Shown here piece after piece: positions 1 to 11,733 of a stretch of DNA of 64,000 nucleotides. Source of the stretch: Neopestalotiopsis rosae (Eukaryota > Ascomycota > Sordariomycetes > Amphisphaeriales > Sporocadaceae). Location: assembly GCA_023078685.1 (NCBI GenBank), contig JALGAS010000005.1, forward strand, positions 930,001-994,000, given 5' to 3'. The notes beneath the pieces are model-generated. The model was not told the DNA's origin. It ran no database searches and saw only the letters and a list, made by a program, of their open reading frames with translations. The translations under genes were made by a program, and so were the position numbers. Positions within the stretch are counted from its first letter, which is position 1; every line of letters begins with the position of its first letter.

Positions 1-181
1 AGCCGATAAACCATTTCACTCAAGGCAGATTGCTTAGCACAATATTTGCACCTCCCATTACTCTATCCCAAAGATCTATGTACGTCCAAAAAGGTCAAGC
101 GCTGTATCTATGATTGAAAGTGGTACACAAAGCTCAAACGCAAATAGGCAACGAAACCTAGTGACATCTCCAATGCCCTTT

Positions 182-700
182 TTACACTCTGGAGACCGCA
201 GGTGGGCCATCGATCCAGTCGCACTTGACCACGACTTGCTGTCTAGCTGGGTCAATGGTGGAAGTCTAGAGGTAGCGAATGTCAGTATACCATGAAATAA
301 TCGATAATCTTTGCGTCCTGAGGGTGCCTACCTGAATACCGGTGACGGTCGTGGTCTTGCCGTCGTTGCTCTGGGATGAGCAGACGAGGTTATCCGAAAT
401 GCCGTTTAGTGTCGTCATGACGGCCAGCTCTCCGGGTTGTGCTGTTGTTGCAATTCTCATGTTAGTACTCCGAGCAAACTGCGCCCATACTGGAGCAACC
501 TGGATGAATATGCTCTTACTCAGTTGTCTGTAACCAGCTCCAACCTCCATGTTGGAGTGCACAGTGTTGCCGTCGACATCGGTGAATTCTACGGAGCCAA
601 TGTATGTCTGACGAGGTGCGACGCTGGCGTTTCCGGCTGGGGCGGCCAGGGCTGATCCGCTGGCCAAGAGGACCGTGGCGATGAAGGTTGAGAAGTACAT
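182..700 (-). CDS. small secreted protein, unknown function
   Basis: Two exons: 700-332 and 265-182, with a 66-base intron (331-266, GTAGGC...CTAG). Together they give a 150-residue protein. The start at 700 was chosen because it opens directly on a signal peptide (MYFSTFIATVLLASGSALA, followed by APAG). Upstream in-frame sequence is not protein-like, and a TATAAATA box lies about 110 bases upstream. The mature part has only two cysteines, one near the end of exon 1 and one in exon 2, which could form one disulphide. A PRQ motif after the signal peptide could be a pro-peptide cleavage site. I do not recognise a domain. Small fungal proteins of this type are common hypothetical secreted proteins; an effector role is possible but is not shown by the sequence. 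Confidence 0.75.
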
Positions 701-807
701 TTTGATATTTGCGAGGGATTCGAAGGTTATTATCAAATTGATGGTCGAGGAGGAATGGGATATAATATTCAAATTGAGAGATGGAGGCAATGGGAGGAGT
801 ATAGCAA

Positions 808-815
808 TATTTATA
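808..815 (-). promoter_or_regulatory. TATA box of the secreted-protein gene at 182-700
   Basis: TATAAATA on the minus strand, about 110 bases upstream of the start codon at 700. It is the only strong TATA match in this short promoter and supports the chosen start. Confidence 0.5.
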
Positions 816-3458
816 CTTCGGCAGAGCTCGTTAGCGTCATAGTTATAGAGTACGAAATACCGTGGCACTTCAATTGCCGATCAAGCTACGTAGTAGTAGT
901 ATGTAACATCGTCGAAAATTGTCAAGCATCAAGCATCTACAAATTGTCTACTGAGCCCTTCTTACGTCAACTACAATGGTGGCTGTGTCACTTCAGGAGT
1001 GACCTGTCAGCATTACTTTAGAGCGAACCCGACACTATGGAACACTAGGCCATTTTCATGTCCAAGTCTATAGGATCGTCGTTCGGGTTAGTGGACACTC
1101 GATGAACACGACCTGCGCGAAGGAATGTCAGCTGACGCTTGGTGTCTCTTTTTCAACAGACGCGATTGGGTACCGGAATCAGAAGGAAACGTCGCAGCCT
1201 CGTTTTTGCAACGTAGTGGGCATAGGTGGTCTGCGGACAGTCTTTGAAAAGTCCCTGAGCTAAGATGCTATTTACGGGTGATCGACATGGCGAACTTTTA
1301 TCACCGGAATGGTCCGGTGCTTCGAGAAGAAAGCGCCAAAAGGTTCCTCGAGGCGAGGTCTGTGGTCTTGAAATGCTGATTATGTCAAAATGACGTAGCG
1401 TGAGAGCCAGAAGCAATGATGCTTTGAAATATGCTCGAGGATAGTGTATCATTGTGATTGCACTAGACTGAAAGGCGGCATCTATCTACTATTTGCCGGA
1501 GGAGGCATTCGCCATGTCTTTCTACTTTCAAAAACATGTTTGTTCATGTTCTCCGGGGTCCCTCATAAACAGACCATTCGGCTCGTGATGTCTTCTACAA
1601 TACCATGATGTAAATCAACATACTGGCTGGTAAGCGAGCTTTTGATCACTTCAAAATGCTAGTTCGGGGCCGATTTATTAGAGAAATGCAAGTTTCTGAT
1701 TGCTCCTGCCTGCCCCAAAAAGTACAACCATTTCCTCTCTGGCTCGATTATTCGCTGAGAAACATGAACTTCTAGAACATGTAAGAATGCTATAAAAGGC
1801 GGTTAATATGGTTCTCATAATGTCTATTGTCAATGGCGACTCGTTCAGTCAGGATCTAGGTATAGAACGACTTGAAGATCAGTGCTATTTGCACGTCAAA
1901 ACTTCAAGCTACGAATCGAGAAGTCCACCGTCAAAGCAGTGAGGTGAGCAAAGTCAATACGTTTCAATGTACCAGAGCCATTGTCAGAGTCATGTCATTA
2001 TATGGCGTACATTGTATCTCGAGAGTGGATTCTACGCACTGATCACATGAGTTGCATCAAGGAAACCGTGCAATATACGATGCATGTCTCGACAATGGCA
2101 TCCTGGATGTTAGCAGGACATATTTGGCTTACTGCATCTTCAAGAACTTCGGCGAGCTTGATCAGATTGGTTAGTCAACTTGATCCTTTGCTCGATTCGA
2201 TCGAGGAATGATCGTGCAGATACCAGAACGCGGCCCCGTGAGCTTGCCTGAATGCTGTGGACATCTGTATGTCCGAGAACCGTGCTATTAACAAGGGGTA
2301 CTCCTTGCGTTTGAATAATTCTACAAAAGGCCATGGTGTTCTGTCGGTTCCCAGGCTCAAAATAGGTAAGGCGGTACTAATTAAATAATGTAGGTATCGT
2401 GAACGGTTTGCACAGCGAACATGAGAGATGCCACCATTGAGCGTTCATTGATGGTGTTTGTGTTATTCCCCACTGTACGTAAGATGGTGGTGACTTTTTG
2501 ACTTCGTGGCAAGTCTCAAGCCCACGTCGCAACACAAAAGTGCCACCACATTGAGCTTCAAGGGTCATTGACTCCATACTTTAAGGTGCTTTTCTGTAAC
2601 GTAGACAGATCTGGTGCTTTGAGAATCCACCAACCCGCGTCTTCTTTTCCCGTCCGATGGAGAAAACAACAGGGCTGAAAGTTAGCTCTGGGGAAAGAAA
2701 ACAACGTCCGAAGACCGTAGACGCATAGAAGGCGAAGCGTCAGGTACAAGATCAGACAAACAAGGTCCCCCGACTTGTCTAATATGAACGATCAGACGCG
2801 TATCAATGGCAGCTCGAACTTTGGCGTGACAGCTTTAAAGTACGGAGCCAATTGTTGTTCGAGCCCCGCCAAAAGTTCCGAAGTGCGCCCCACTTCTCCC
2901 CCTTTTGCCTTTGTGCTAGACCCCTACTCCCAGTCTGTTGACCTAGCAACGGAGCCCCCGAACCACAATATTTCCGTTCTCCAAGCGGCAGCCTTTCTCC
3001 ATGCTCTATGACATGACAGCACACTCGAGAGATCCACCACAAATTAAGACTTCGCGTCTTTGCCTTTTTTTCCCTTCGTACGTACATACAACATTGCTTC
3101 CCAAACGGCTTTGCCAATTTCCTTCAATTCTTCCTTATTTCCTTCTACACCTTCTTCTTTCCCCTCGCCAGCACTCTTTTTGGTAGAGTATATTTCCAAC
3201 CTTATCAGCCAGCCTAAAACTGGTAATTCCCGAGTAGGTTTGTTTATCGGAATTGGACCCACCCAGTAGTTGGTAGGCAGTCCTCTCCGAGCCTCGGGCG
3301 AAGAAGAAGCACCAAGAATCACCAACACTAGCGACATTGAGACGCGACCGAAACATCCAATTCGCCCTGACCACACGCGTCACACTTGTCGCCAGGATTG
3401 AGGGAGGGGGAAATCCAGTCGAAACATACCATACACAGCGAAGAGGATTCACATCAAC
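816..3458. other. intergenic region, no gene seen
   Basis: This stretch lies between the divergent secreted-protein gene and the kinesin gene. Open frames are short, overlap on both strands and lack domain-like sequence or start/intron structure. The last 400 bases (from about 3060) are rich in C and T, as fungal promoters and 5' leaders often are, and probably belong to the kinesin gene. Confidence 0.6.
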
Positions 3459-6400
3459 ATGTCCGCCAGAGATCCGGGGGCCTCTTCCATCACTGTCGCA
3501 GGTAAACCACCACGAGCAAAAGATTAGCCTCCGGCAGGCAGTCCGTTGACACGTTACCACAGTCCGAGTGCGCCCCTTCACGATACGGGAAGCCGCCCAG
3601 GTTCAACGGACCGATGGCGACACCGTCTTCTTGGGAGATGGCTCTCTAGCCGCCGCGCCCACGCCAAAACTCAAGTCCAGCGGCATTCGATCAATCATCA
3701 AGGTCGTCGACGACAGATGCTTGTACGTTGAAATGGCTTGTTCAACACGGATCCGAGCCCCTTGCTAATTATTACGCCCTCAACAGAGTCTTTGACCCGC
3801 CTGAAGATAGCCCTGTCCAGAAGTTCTCGAGATCGGTAGTACCAAACGGCAAAAAGGTCAAGGATCAAGTCTTTGCCTTCGATCGAGTCTTCGACGACAC
3901 CATTACACAATCCGAAGTCTACGAGAGCACGACAAAGAACCTGCTGGATAGCGTTCTCGACGGGTACAATGCCACGGTTTTCGCATATGGAGCCACGGGA
4001 TGCGGCAAGACACATACGATCACGGGTACCGCTCAGATGCCCGGTATCATCTTCCTTACCATGCAAGAGCTGTTTGAGAAGATTGCAGAGCGAAGCGAAG
4101 AGAAGCACACGGAGATTTCTCTGTCGTACCTGGAAATCTACAATGAGACGATCCGGGATTTGTTGGTGCCTGGTGGCAGCAAGCAGGGCTTGATGCTCCG
4201 GGAAGATGCTAACCAAGCCGTGACCGTCCCTGGTCTCACCAGCCATCACCCCAAGGATGTTCAAGAAGTCATGGATATGATTGTCCGCGGTAACGAGTAC
4301 CGAACTGTCTCGCCGACAGCAGCAAACGCTACATCTTCGAGATCCCACGCCGTTCTTCAAATCAATGTGGCCCAGAAAGACCGGAACGCGGCTGTCAACG
4401 AGCCTCACACTATGGCCACCCTCAGCATTATCGATCTTGCAGGTAGCGAGCGAGCTAGCGCCACCAAGAACCGAGGAGAGCGCTTGGTTGAGGGTGCCAA
4501 CATCAACAAGTCTCTGTTGGCTCTTGGTAGCTGTATCAATGCGCTCTGCGATCCGCGCAAGAAAAACCACGTTCCTTACCGAAACAGCAAGTTGACCCGT
4601 CTACTCAAATTCTCACTCGGCGGAAACTGCAAGACAGTCATGATTGTGTGCGTTAGTCCTTCGAGCGCGCACTTTGATGAGACGCAAAATACTTTACGAT
4701 ACGCCAACCGAGCCAAGAATATCCAAACCAAGGTCACAAGGAATGTGTTTAATGTCAATCGCCATGTCAAGGACTTCTTGGTCAAGATTGACGAGCAAAT
4801 GAACCTCATCAACGAATTGAAGGCACAACAGAAGGATGCCGAGCGACTAGCATTCGTCAAATTCCAGAAGCAACTCGAGAAGAGAGGATCAGCCGCAACC
4901 GAGGGAGTCCAACGTATTCGCACCGCTTACCAAAACTCCGAGGCCGAGCGACAAGACAAGGTTTCCCACATGAAGAAGCAGCGAGCGGTTGAAAGACGGA
5001 TCGGTCTCCTGTCGTCCTGGATCGCCGCGTTCGACGCGACCTGTGACACCAGAGAGGACGACGACTGCATGCCAAATAATCTTCTTGCCATGCGCAAGAC
5101 CGCGCAAGGCATTCTGGTCGAACTTGAGAACAGCCGTCACCACATTCACCAAAAGCTGGAGAAGACCAACTGGGAGAGAGCTATTGACTCTGCCCTTCTG
5201 CACAGCATCAACCAGCTCCCAAGCGGTGCCGGCTGTGCAGACACTGGAGAGGTTGCCTCTCTCCAAAGAGAAGCAGAGCTTTTGAAATCTCAATTTGCTC
5301 GCGAAGCATACCGCGAGGTGCTTGAGCAGGATAAGGCTGGAGACGCAGGCATGATGCAAGTGCTGCTGACTGCACAATTCGATATCCTCGCATCACTAGC
5401 AGAAACAGCGGATATGAACGCTGAAGATGCTGTCGCTCATGCAAAGACGTTTATCAACAGATTGCTGGACACCGGCTGCTCGGCAGCTGCGCACATCATC
5501 AAGCCTGAGGGCGGCAATGTGCCCGTGGAGAAGTTTGCTCCCTCCAAACGAGGCACACCGAAGAGGAAGAAGGCGATCAATGTCATGATTGACGGAGTCA
5601 AACTGATTCCCAACCCAGCTCTAGCTGCGGTTGTATCAGAGCAGTCACAGCTGCTTGCTTCTCCGGCTAAGGGTTCGCCACGACGCAGCCGTAGGGTTCA
5701 AAACGGGCGTAAAAGTATTTCTTTCACGCCGGTGAAGAAGAAGTCCCGCGTGGTCCGCTGGCGTGATGACGAATCCGAGGCTGGCACGATAGCAGATTTC
5801 GAGAAAACGCCCAAGAAGTATCCGTCATTGTCACCCCAAAAGTCTCCCGAAAAATCAACAGAGCTCCCTCCCCTCCCGTCCTACCTCAAGGAAGACTCCG
5901 CAGAAGAGTCTAGTCCGTCTCTCATTGCACCAGAAGCTACCTCCATGCCTCTCCCCAAACCAAGCCGCTTCCAGGCAGGCTTCTTGTCCAAGACCCGAAC
6001 ATCCATTCCCGGCCCCGGAGGCTCCCCAGTTGCCCCTACACTATCCTTGAACCTCACAGCTTCGGGTGATGACCGGACAAGCCCATTGCAAAGCCTGGAA
6101 AACTCACGAACTGCCAATAGCCGATCACCGTCTGGACGCATGTCTCTCAGCCCGAAGCCGTCGAGCAACTCACCCTCCAGTATACCAAAGCCAAAGTCGT
6201 ACTTCCACGATGAGAATCAGCCGCCTTACAACTCTAACTCGGACTCGGAAGGCCCCAGCTCCTTGATTGATCAGGCCAAGCTTCGATCCGCGATCCATGC
6301 TACCAGAAGCCGCGACAGACTATCGTCACTCGGCACCGCTCCATCGGGTGCAAGACGAGTGAGTTCTATTGGATCGTACCGAGTCTCCTCCATTGGTAGC

Positions 6401-6718
6401 ACCAGCCACAAAAGTGCAAGCTCACATCACTCCGGCGCCACGGCCAGCAACACTAACGGAATCTCCAGAATGAGACGTCTTAGCGGAGATCGAGAGAAGA
6501 GTCCACCCATCAGTTGCTCGCCATCTAATATGTCAATCGACGGTGTCCGCTCATTTACACCTGGTCAAGCACGACGAATGGGAATTGGCGGAAGCGTCAG
6601 AGGTACAGCCACTCCGGAACGAGTAGAAAAGGGCTCGAAGAATCGCAGAATAACTATTGGCAGTTCTGCGATGCAGTCCCAGTCTGCGCCTAAGAGGGGA
6701 AATGTGGTCTGGCGATAA
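3459..6718 (+). CDS. KIP3: kinesin-8 (Kip3/KipB-type) motor protein
   Basis: Exons 3459-3501, 3563-3722 and 3787-6718 give a 1044-residue protein. The two introns (GTAAAC...ACAG and GTACGT...ACAG) both keep the motor frame, joining ITVAVRVRPFT and DDRCLVFDPPED. The N-terminal motor domain has the P-loop GATGCGKT (about residue 136), switch I SSRSH (about 250) and switch II DLAGSE (about 284). It is followed by the Kip3-type neck IQTKVTRNV and a coiled-coil segment with many Glu, Lys and Gln residues. The C-terminal 400 residues are low-complexity, Ser/Pro/Arg/Lys-rich and probably disordered, with several SPxK-like sites that CDK could phosphorylate. Kinesin-8 motors walk to microtubule plus ends and shorten them, controlling spindle length and nuclear positioning. 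The family is clear from motor and neck; the tail function is inferred. Confidence 0.93.
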
Positions 6719-8028
6719 GTACTGTATAATAGTTTGAATATGTTCAAAGCGGGAGAAGGTGACTGAGATATACTTTGCACTTTTGGTTGCGGCGTTTTAT
6801 GGCCTTTTCTTGGCCAACGGCGGCGTCTAGGAGTTTGAGTTGGCATCGGACTAGGATTGCTGTACTATTCTTGTCTGTTTACAGTGGTCCTCGGATTAGA
6901 TGGTCCGGCATTTTCAATGATAATGCATGCATACATTTATTTGTTCGAAACTGGCTGCCCCTGACAGCCCCTTCACGGGGATTAAGTTTGCAGTGAAGTT
7001 CATTCCCCAGGATAGTATGTTCGTTTTGCCCTTTGCGTGCGTTAAAATTGCAGTGAATTTGGGCTGGGAACTCTAGGCAGCAACAGACGAATCAGCTCTC
7101 CTGTCGTCCTACCACAAGTACCAATGAACTTGAAGACAAATGCCTGATTGGACTCTCTCCTCCAGTACTAGTATTGCTGCAAAAGAGTACTGTAGATGGA
7201 GCAACGGAGAGTGTGATCTTTTCTTTGTGGGGATTAAATTTGCAGTGAAGTCCATCTCGCGGGACACCTGCATGCTGCACTCTTGACACAGGCTTTGGCA
7301 TTTCATCTCTACGTCTCGAACGCCACTGAAAGCTTGTATGCCACTAAAATGGCAGATTTTGTACGAAGCATCAAAAAAATCAGTCATAAGACGCGGACAC
7401 TGATGAACAGTCTGGCAAAACCTGCTCAGAGCATAGCTTTTGGTTGTTCTACCATCCGGTAATTGCAATTATGTCGGTGTCGCGGGGATATAACGTTGTT
7501 TCAGCGCCGTGATGATTCCTTCGTAGCACTATGAGTTGCGGCGAAATAGTGGCACTCAATCATCCAATCATCCAATCATCTTCTCATGTGCGAATGTCAA
7601 TCAATCGAAGTAGCAGCTCCCTCGTGAGGGCTAAAATTGCAGTGAAAAGTCGGGTCCCAATTCTTCGAATCGTAGCCAGCAGGCACTCGCCGACCCTGAC
7701 ACACGACTTTGCTAATCCAGTTTCCGTGAGATATAAGTGCGAGTTGCTCATGAGAATAAAAGAGAAGTTGTTACTATTTGTCCTCCGTGACATTTGCCAG
7801 CAGTATCTGTTCAACTGCCCCGGACTGGGAAACTCGCCTCTCCTAGAGGCTACAAAACCAGCCGGCCGGTGACTCTGTTGAACTGACTAGTATATATACA
7901 TCCTGTTCCCTAAAACGCGATTGCATGCTAAAACTGGTACAGATAATAAATGAGTGTTGAAGAAAATTCCTCTGTCTCCTTGTGCTACGACGCCAGCTTC
8001 AGCTATCCAGGCGTGATTCGAATCCCAA
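6719..8028. other. intergenic region carrying a repeat cluster
   Basis: Convergent spacer between the kinesin and the cysteine-rich protein genes. No gene is convincing. It holds four copies of a short repeated element (6970-7650, listed separately). Confidence 0.55.
6972..7646 (+). repeat. four direct copies of a TTAAAATTGCAGTGAA element
   Basis: The cores lie at 6982-6997, 7042-7057, 7234-7249 and 7631-7646, all in the same orientation. Each core varies around TTAAAATTGCAGTGAA, with GCAGTGAA invariant. Each is preceded by 10 to 14 bases that are G/C-rich and often self-complementary, for example CCCTCGTGAGGG before 7631 and CCCTTCACGGGG before 6982. The sequence between copies is unrelated. 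This looks like a dispersed short element or the end of a small non-autonomous transposon, not a tandem satellite. Confidence 0.6.
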
Positions 8029-8509
8029 TCAGCACTTATGGGGAACAATCTTGACACTTGGGTATTTCGCAGACAGCTCCAAGCAGCCGGCATCGTGGTG
8101 GGAAGTCTTGGCCGCCTTCCCCTCGCAGCCGACCTTCTCGTAGAACTCCAGCTTGGACTCTTTGCAGAGGCCTGCAGAGATGTGAGCGGACTTTTCTTTG
8201 CTAATGTTGGCGCAGGCCGTTTTTCCTTTGTCGACGTTGATGAGGTCTTTGCTTGCTGTGCCCTTGCAACTCTTTTCGGCAAACGGTGTGAAGGTGATGC
8301 CGATGGAGGAGTTGGAGGCGCGGATTGACAGATCGTCAACTGGAAGAGGCAGAAAACATTAGCTTTTAGATCACTTCGAACGATAGTCAAAATAGTGTAA
8401 GCCATGTTTGACTTTACGCACACGACTCGGTGCCAGGCGCAGCGTTGGCAAGGACGCTGGGTGCACAGAGGCAGGCTGCGAGAGCTAAGAGCGACTTGAT
8501 GGCGACCAT
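8029..8509 (-). CDS. small cysteine-rich secreted protein, effector candidate
   Basis: Exons 8509-8422 and 8339-8029, with an 82-base intron (GTGCGT...CCAG), give 132 residues. The donor GTGCGT was preferred over the nearby GTAAAG because only it keeps the second exon open (ESF|DDLSIRAS). The first residues, MVAIKSLLALAACLCAPSVLA, are a clear signal peptide. The mature protein, rich in Lys and Ser, has six cysteines (SCKG, ACAN, LCKE, GCEG, GCLE and the final KC), consistent with three disulphides. A TATAAATA box sits about 105 bases upstream of the start. I see no known fold signature. The size, signal peptide and even cysteine number match fungal effector-like or antimicrobial secreted proteins; that role is an inference. 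Confidence 0.82.
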
Positions 8510-8614
8510 TGCGAAGTTGTTGTTATTTCTCAGGTGAACGAACGTGTTTAGATTGTTCTATTGCTGTAGTTGATGGGAGTTCCATTTCGCTTGTCCTGAG
8601 AATGGAAGGCGTCG

Positions 8615-8622
8615 TATTTATA
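8615..8622 (-). promoter_or_regulatory. TATA box of the cysteine-rich protein gene
   Basis: TATAAATA on the minus strand, about 105 bases upstream of the start codon at 8509. Confidence 0.55.
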
Positions 8623-10015
8623 GCCCATGGTCGCTAAAGGCATGCCTCTAGATGATGTACATGATTACATGTCTTCGTGGTCGCTGGCGACTAGATGAAT
8701 TGTCTCTCGATGCATAGTCACTATAATTGTATTATGCCGCATGCCAAGCCGATTTTCCGTCTTCCCGCCCGGAAAGCAAGATCGGCTTACGCGTATGTAC
8801 AAGATCGGCGTTGTGGTTGACATAGCAGAACCGACGTCCCGCAGCTACAGGGCGGCAGGAAAGTTTGGGCTAGAAAATGTTCTTGGCGGCTCATTACGAG
8901 CATCACCGCCAACGTCCAAACTCTACAATCAATGATACATGCGTGAGGGCATACAAACCCGTGACCATACTTGCCAGGCCTTGTAAAAGAGAGTGTTACG
9001 CCAGTACTTACCCTATTTCAAGCTTCTCCCGTGACATAGCCTCACCAGCCTCACCGCTTTCCAGGCATCCAAAACTTGAGTCCGAAATGAGACGTAACCT
9101 ACTCAGTCAATGCCGTGTTCGCGGTCTACTGGGGCGGTACACGTACAGTAATTTGTCTTCTGTCTGTCACAAAGCGTTCAAACTTGAGGAACCGGTGAGA
9201 TCATTAGAAAGGGTATGCAGATTATTCAGGGGATCCGGAATCATTATCATACATTGCCTCACTGTAGGCCTAGCAAAATAGATGTTAGAGTGAAGATTTA
9301 CCTACTCCTACATCATCGCTACCATGTTGCTTGTGCCGTCGCGGCCCATTTAGTGGTTGACGTTAGTCACATATACTTCGCTCCCAGTGATACAGAGCTT
9401 CGGGTTGAAAGATAATTGACAGCATATCCTATAATTACTCAATTATTCGATATGTTTTCGATGACAACCTCGAAATTGTCATACACAGTCGACAAAAAGG
9501 GTATAAATAACTAATTTTATATCTTATCATTCTTTCCCATTTACTTTCATGATGGGGTTTAAAGGAGAAGCCTCTTGGAAAATATCGGTCAGACGCCAGG
9601 GTTTGTAGCAAACCAATTGTTATAGGGCCAATGTTGTGTTAGGAAGTTGAGGTTGGACTGCAATGCTGGAATGCAGGGGCATGAAGGACCAATGCAGCAC
9701 TCTTGTTGGCACATACCCTGCGCACAATTGGCTTGTAAGGCTTAGTGGTCCACCAACAAGTCTACCATACTAGGGTACAATGTCCTTCATTGAGGTGATG
9801 CGCCCTGCACTACAGACAGGGAAGACCAGCACTTGGATTCTTGCTTGAATCGGTTGGTCCCATATAAGTTATTTTGGCAGAATGCGAACGGTTTTCTTAT
9901 ATTGGATACATTCTCCAATTGTGTGTCATTATTGTCAAGTCTTAGACTACGTTGACATCGTCGTCCAGCCATAACCACCATCTGCTTCGACTGACTTCAC
10001 TTATGCAACAAGATA
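8623..10015. other. intergenic region, no gene seen
   Basis: Divergent spacer between the secreted-protein gene and the SDR gene. It contains an AT-rich patch near 9420-9540. No open frame resembles a protein. Confidence 0.55.
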
Positions 10016-11194
10016 ATGGCTCCTGCATTTGATATCACCCCTGAGAAACAGGCTGGCCCTCTCCACTTTTTCAAGAGTCAGCTGTTTGAGACGAGATGCC
10101 CCCTCTTGACGCACAAAGATGCAAATCTCACTGACAAGACCGCCATTATCACAGGAGGCAACGTGGGCGTTGGCCTCGAGACAGCACGCCAGCTTCTACG
10201 CCTAGGCGTCACGAAGCTTATCTTGGCTGTACGCAATGAGGAGAGTGGCGCCGCAGCAGCTAAGGCTTTGGATTCTGACCACTGCCTGGACAGCGACAAA
10301 CAGACTATTGAAGTGTGGAAGCTTGACCTGTCCTCTTATGATTCCATCACCAACTTCACGGAGCGTGTGAGGACATTGCAAGCCAGGCCGGACATAATCG
10401 TGCTGAATGCCGGTGTTTTGAAGGTTCAGCAGTCGTGGATCGACTCAACAGGTCGCGACGAAGATGTGCAGATTAATTACCTCTCTACCGTGCTTCTCCT
10501 AGTTCTTTTGCTAGGAGTGGTCAAGGAAAAGGCATCCGCATCCGCGGCGTCGTCTCCGGTCCACTTCGCACTTCTCTCTACTGTCAACGCACATTGGGCC
10601 AAATTCCCTGAGCGCAACGCCGACCCCTTATTTCCCGCATTTGACGCGAAAGATAAGAAGTACGACTTCATGGAGCGCTATGGCACCTCGAAGCTTCTAG
10701 TTCTTCTATTCTTGTCAGAACTCGTCAAGATCGTCCCCACGGAGTTGGTGATTATCAACGCCCCCACACCTGGTATGTGCTATGGGTCACGCCTCTCTCG
10801 CGACGGCGACGGCACACTCCTCGGAGTGGTTTTCGGAGTCTACATGCGCCTCGTTGGGCTCTCGACATCTGTTGGAGCTCGCAACGTTGTCGATGCTGTG
10901 GTCAAGAAGGGTGCCGAGTCTCATGGGCAATATCTCGAGAATGGAAGGCTGAGACCGTAAGTCAACAATGTCCTGACTACTTACGCAATATTCCACCACA
11001 AGTCCAAATTTTCATTTGTATGCATGGCTGACCCGCGGTTGACAAAAAAAAATAGTTTGCCACCACTCTTGTACACACCTGAAGGAGGGCAAGTAGCCAA
11101 GAAGCTTTGGAAGAACACGATTGATGAGCTCTCCTTTGCAGGCGTCGGGAAGATTCTAGAAGACTTCACTGGTAGTATCAATGGTAATCAGTAA
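10016..11194 (+). CDS. short-chain dehydrogenase/reductase (retinol dehydrogenase-like)
   Basis: Exons 10016-10956 and 11056-11194, with a 99-base intron (GTAAGT...ATAG), give 359 residues. Without splicing the frame stops immediately after the donor; splicing adds the C-terminus PLPPLLYTPEGGQVAKKLW. The Rossmann fold shows TGGNVGVG (residues 46-53), LNAGVL, a serine in LLSTVN (about 187) and YGTSK (Tyr about 222, Lys about 226), the complete SDR catalytic set with the NAD(P)-binding motif. The layout resembles fungal SDRs of secondary metabolism, which oxidise or reduce a carbonyl on a small molecule. It is followed 540 bases downstream on the same strand by a cytochrome P450 gene, so the two may modify one substrate. 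The substrate is unknown. Confidence 0.9.
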
Positions 11195-11733
11195 TTATTC
11201 AATACTTCCTTCGGATGTTAGCATTGCATAAACTTTTCATAATATCAACCCTGGTTTCCGCTTCGTTTGATCTTTTACTGGCTCTCACGTGTCTCGCAGG
11301 TCATAGGCTGATTCCAAGGCTTTCAATATTTGATGATTGTTGGTATTCTCGTTTGTTCTGATTACCGTCGCCGTTCACTCCCTGAATGATCCCTTGTTGC
11401 AGCCGTTGTGCGGACACTGTACAGGGAAAAAAGAGTAGGGTGTCGGGGCGAAGTAACCGACAACCAACAACACCCGCATTATGTTTGAGAGAAATGTTGG
11501 TTCTTGTTGTGGAAGTCTTACGGCGCAGTGGGTGGGGTGATAGACTGCGACACTATGCTGCATGTCGGTTGTTGGCTCGGCCATGCTCAGTCTGCCCCTG
11601 TCGAGATTCGGGGTGCTGGTGGAAAACTAATCTCTGACAGCACACTGGCTGGCCTGTCTTTGCCTGGCTGAGTAGCAGAAACAACAATGTTCATCGCATA
11701 TTCAAGAGATTTCCATAGCGCATTGGAAGAGCC
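11195..11733. other. intergenic region between SDR and P450 genes
   Basis: About 540 bases between two genes on the same strand, presumably the SDR terminator and the P450 promoter. No clear TATA box or gene is visible. Confidence 0.5.

Noticed and set aside
3698..4570. 290-codon open frame on the minus strand inside the kinesin gene
   Set aside because: It is a shadow of the motor domain in the antisense direction. The plus strand shows all kinesin motifs.
8010..8035. GATTCGAATCCC as a tRNA T-arm
   Set aside because: No D-arm or acceptor stem nearby. It is downstream of the secreted-protein gene.
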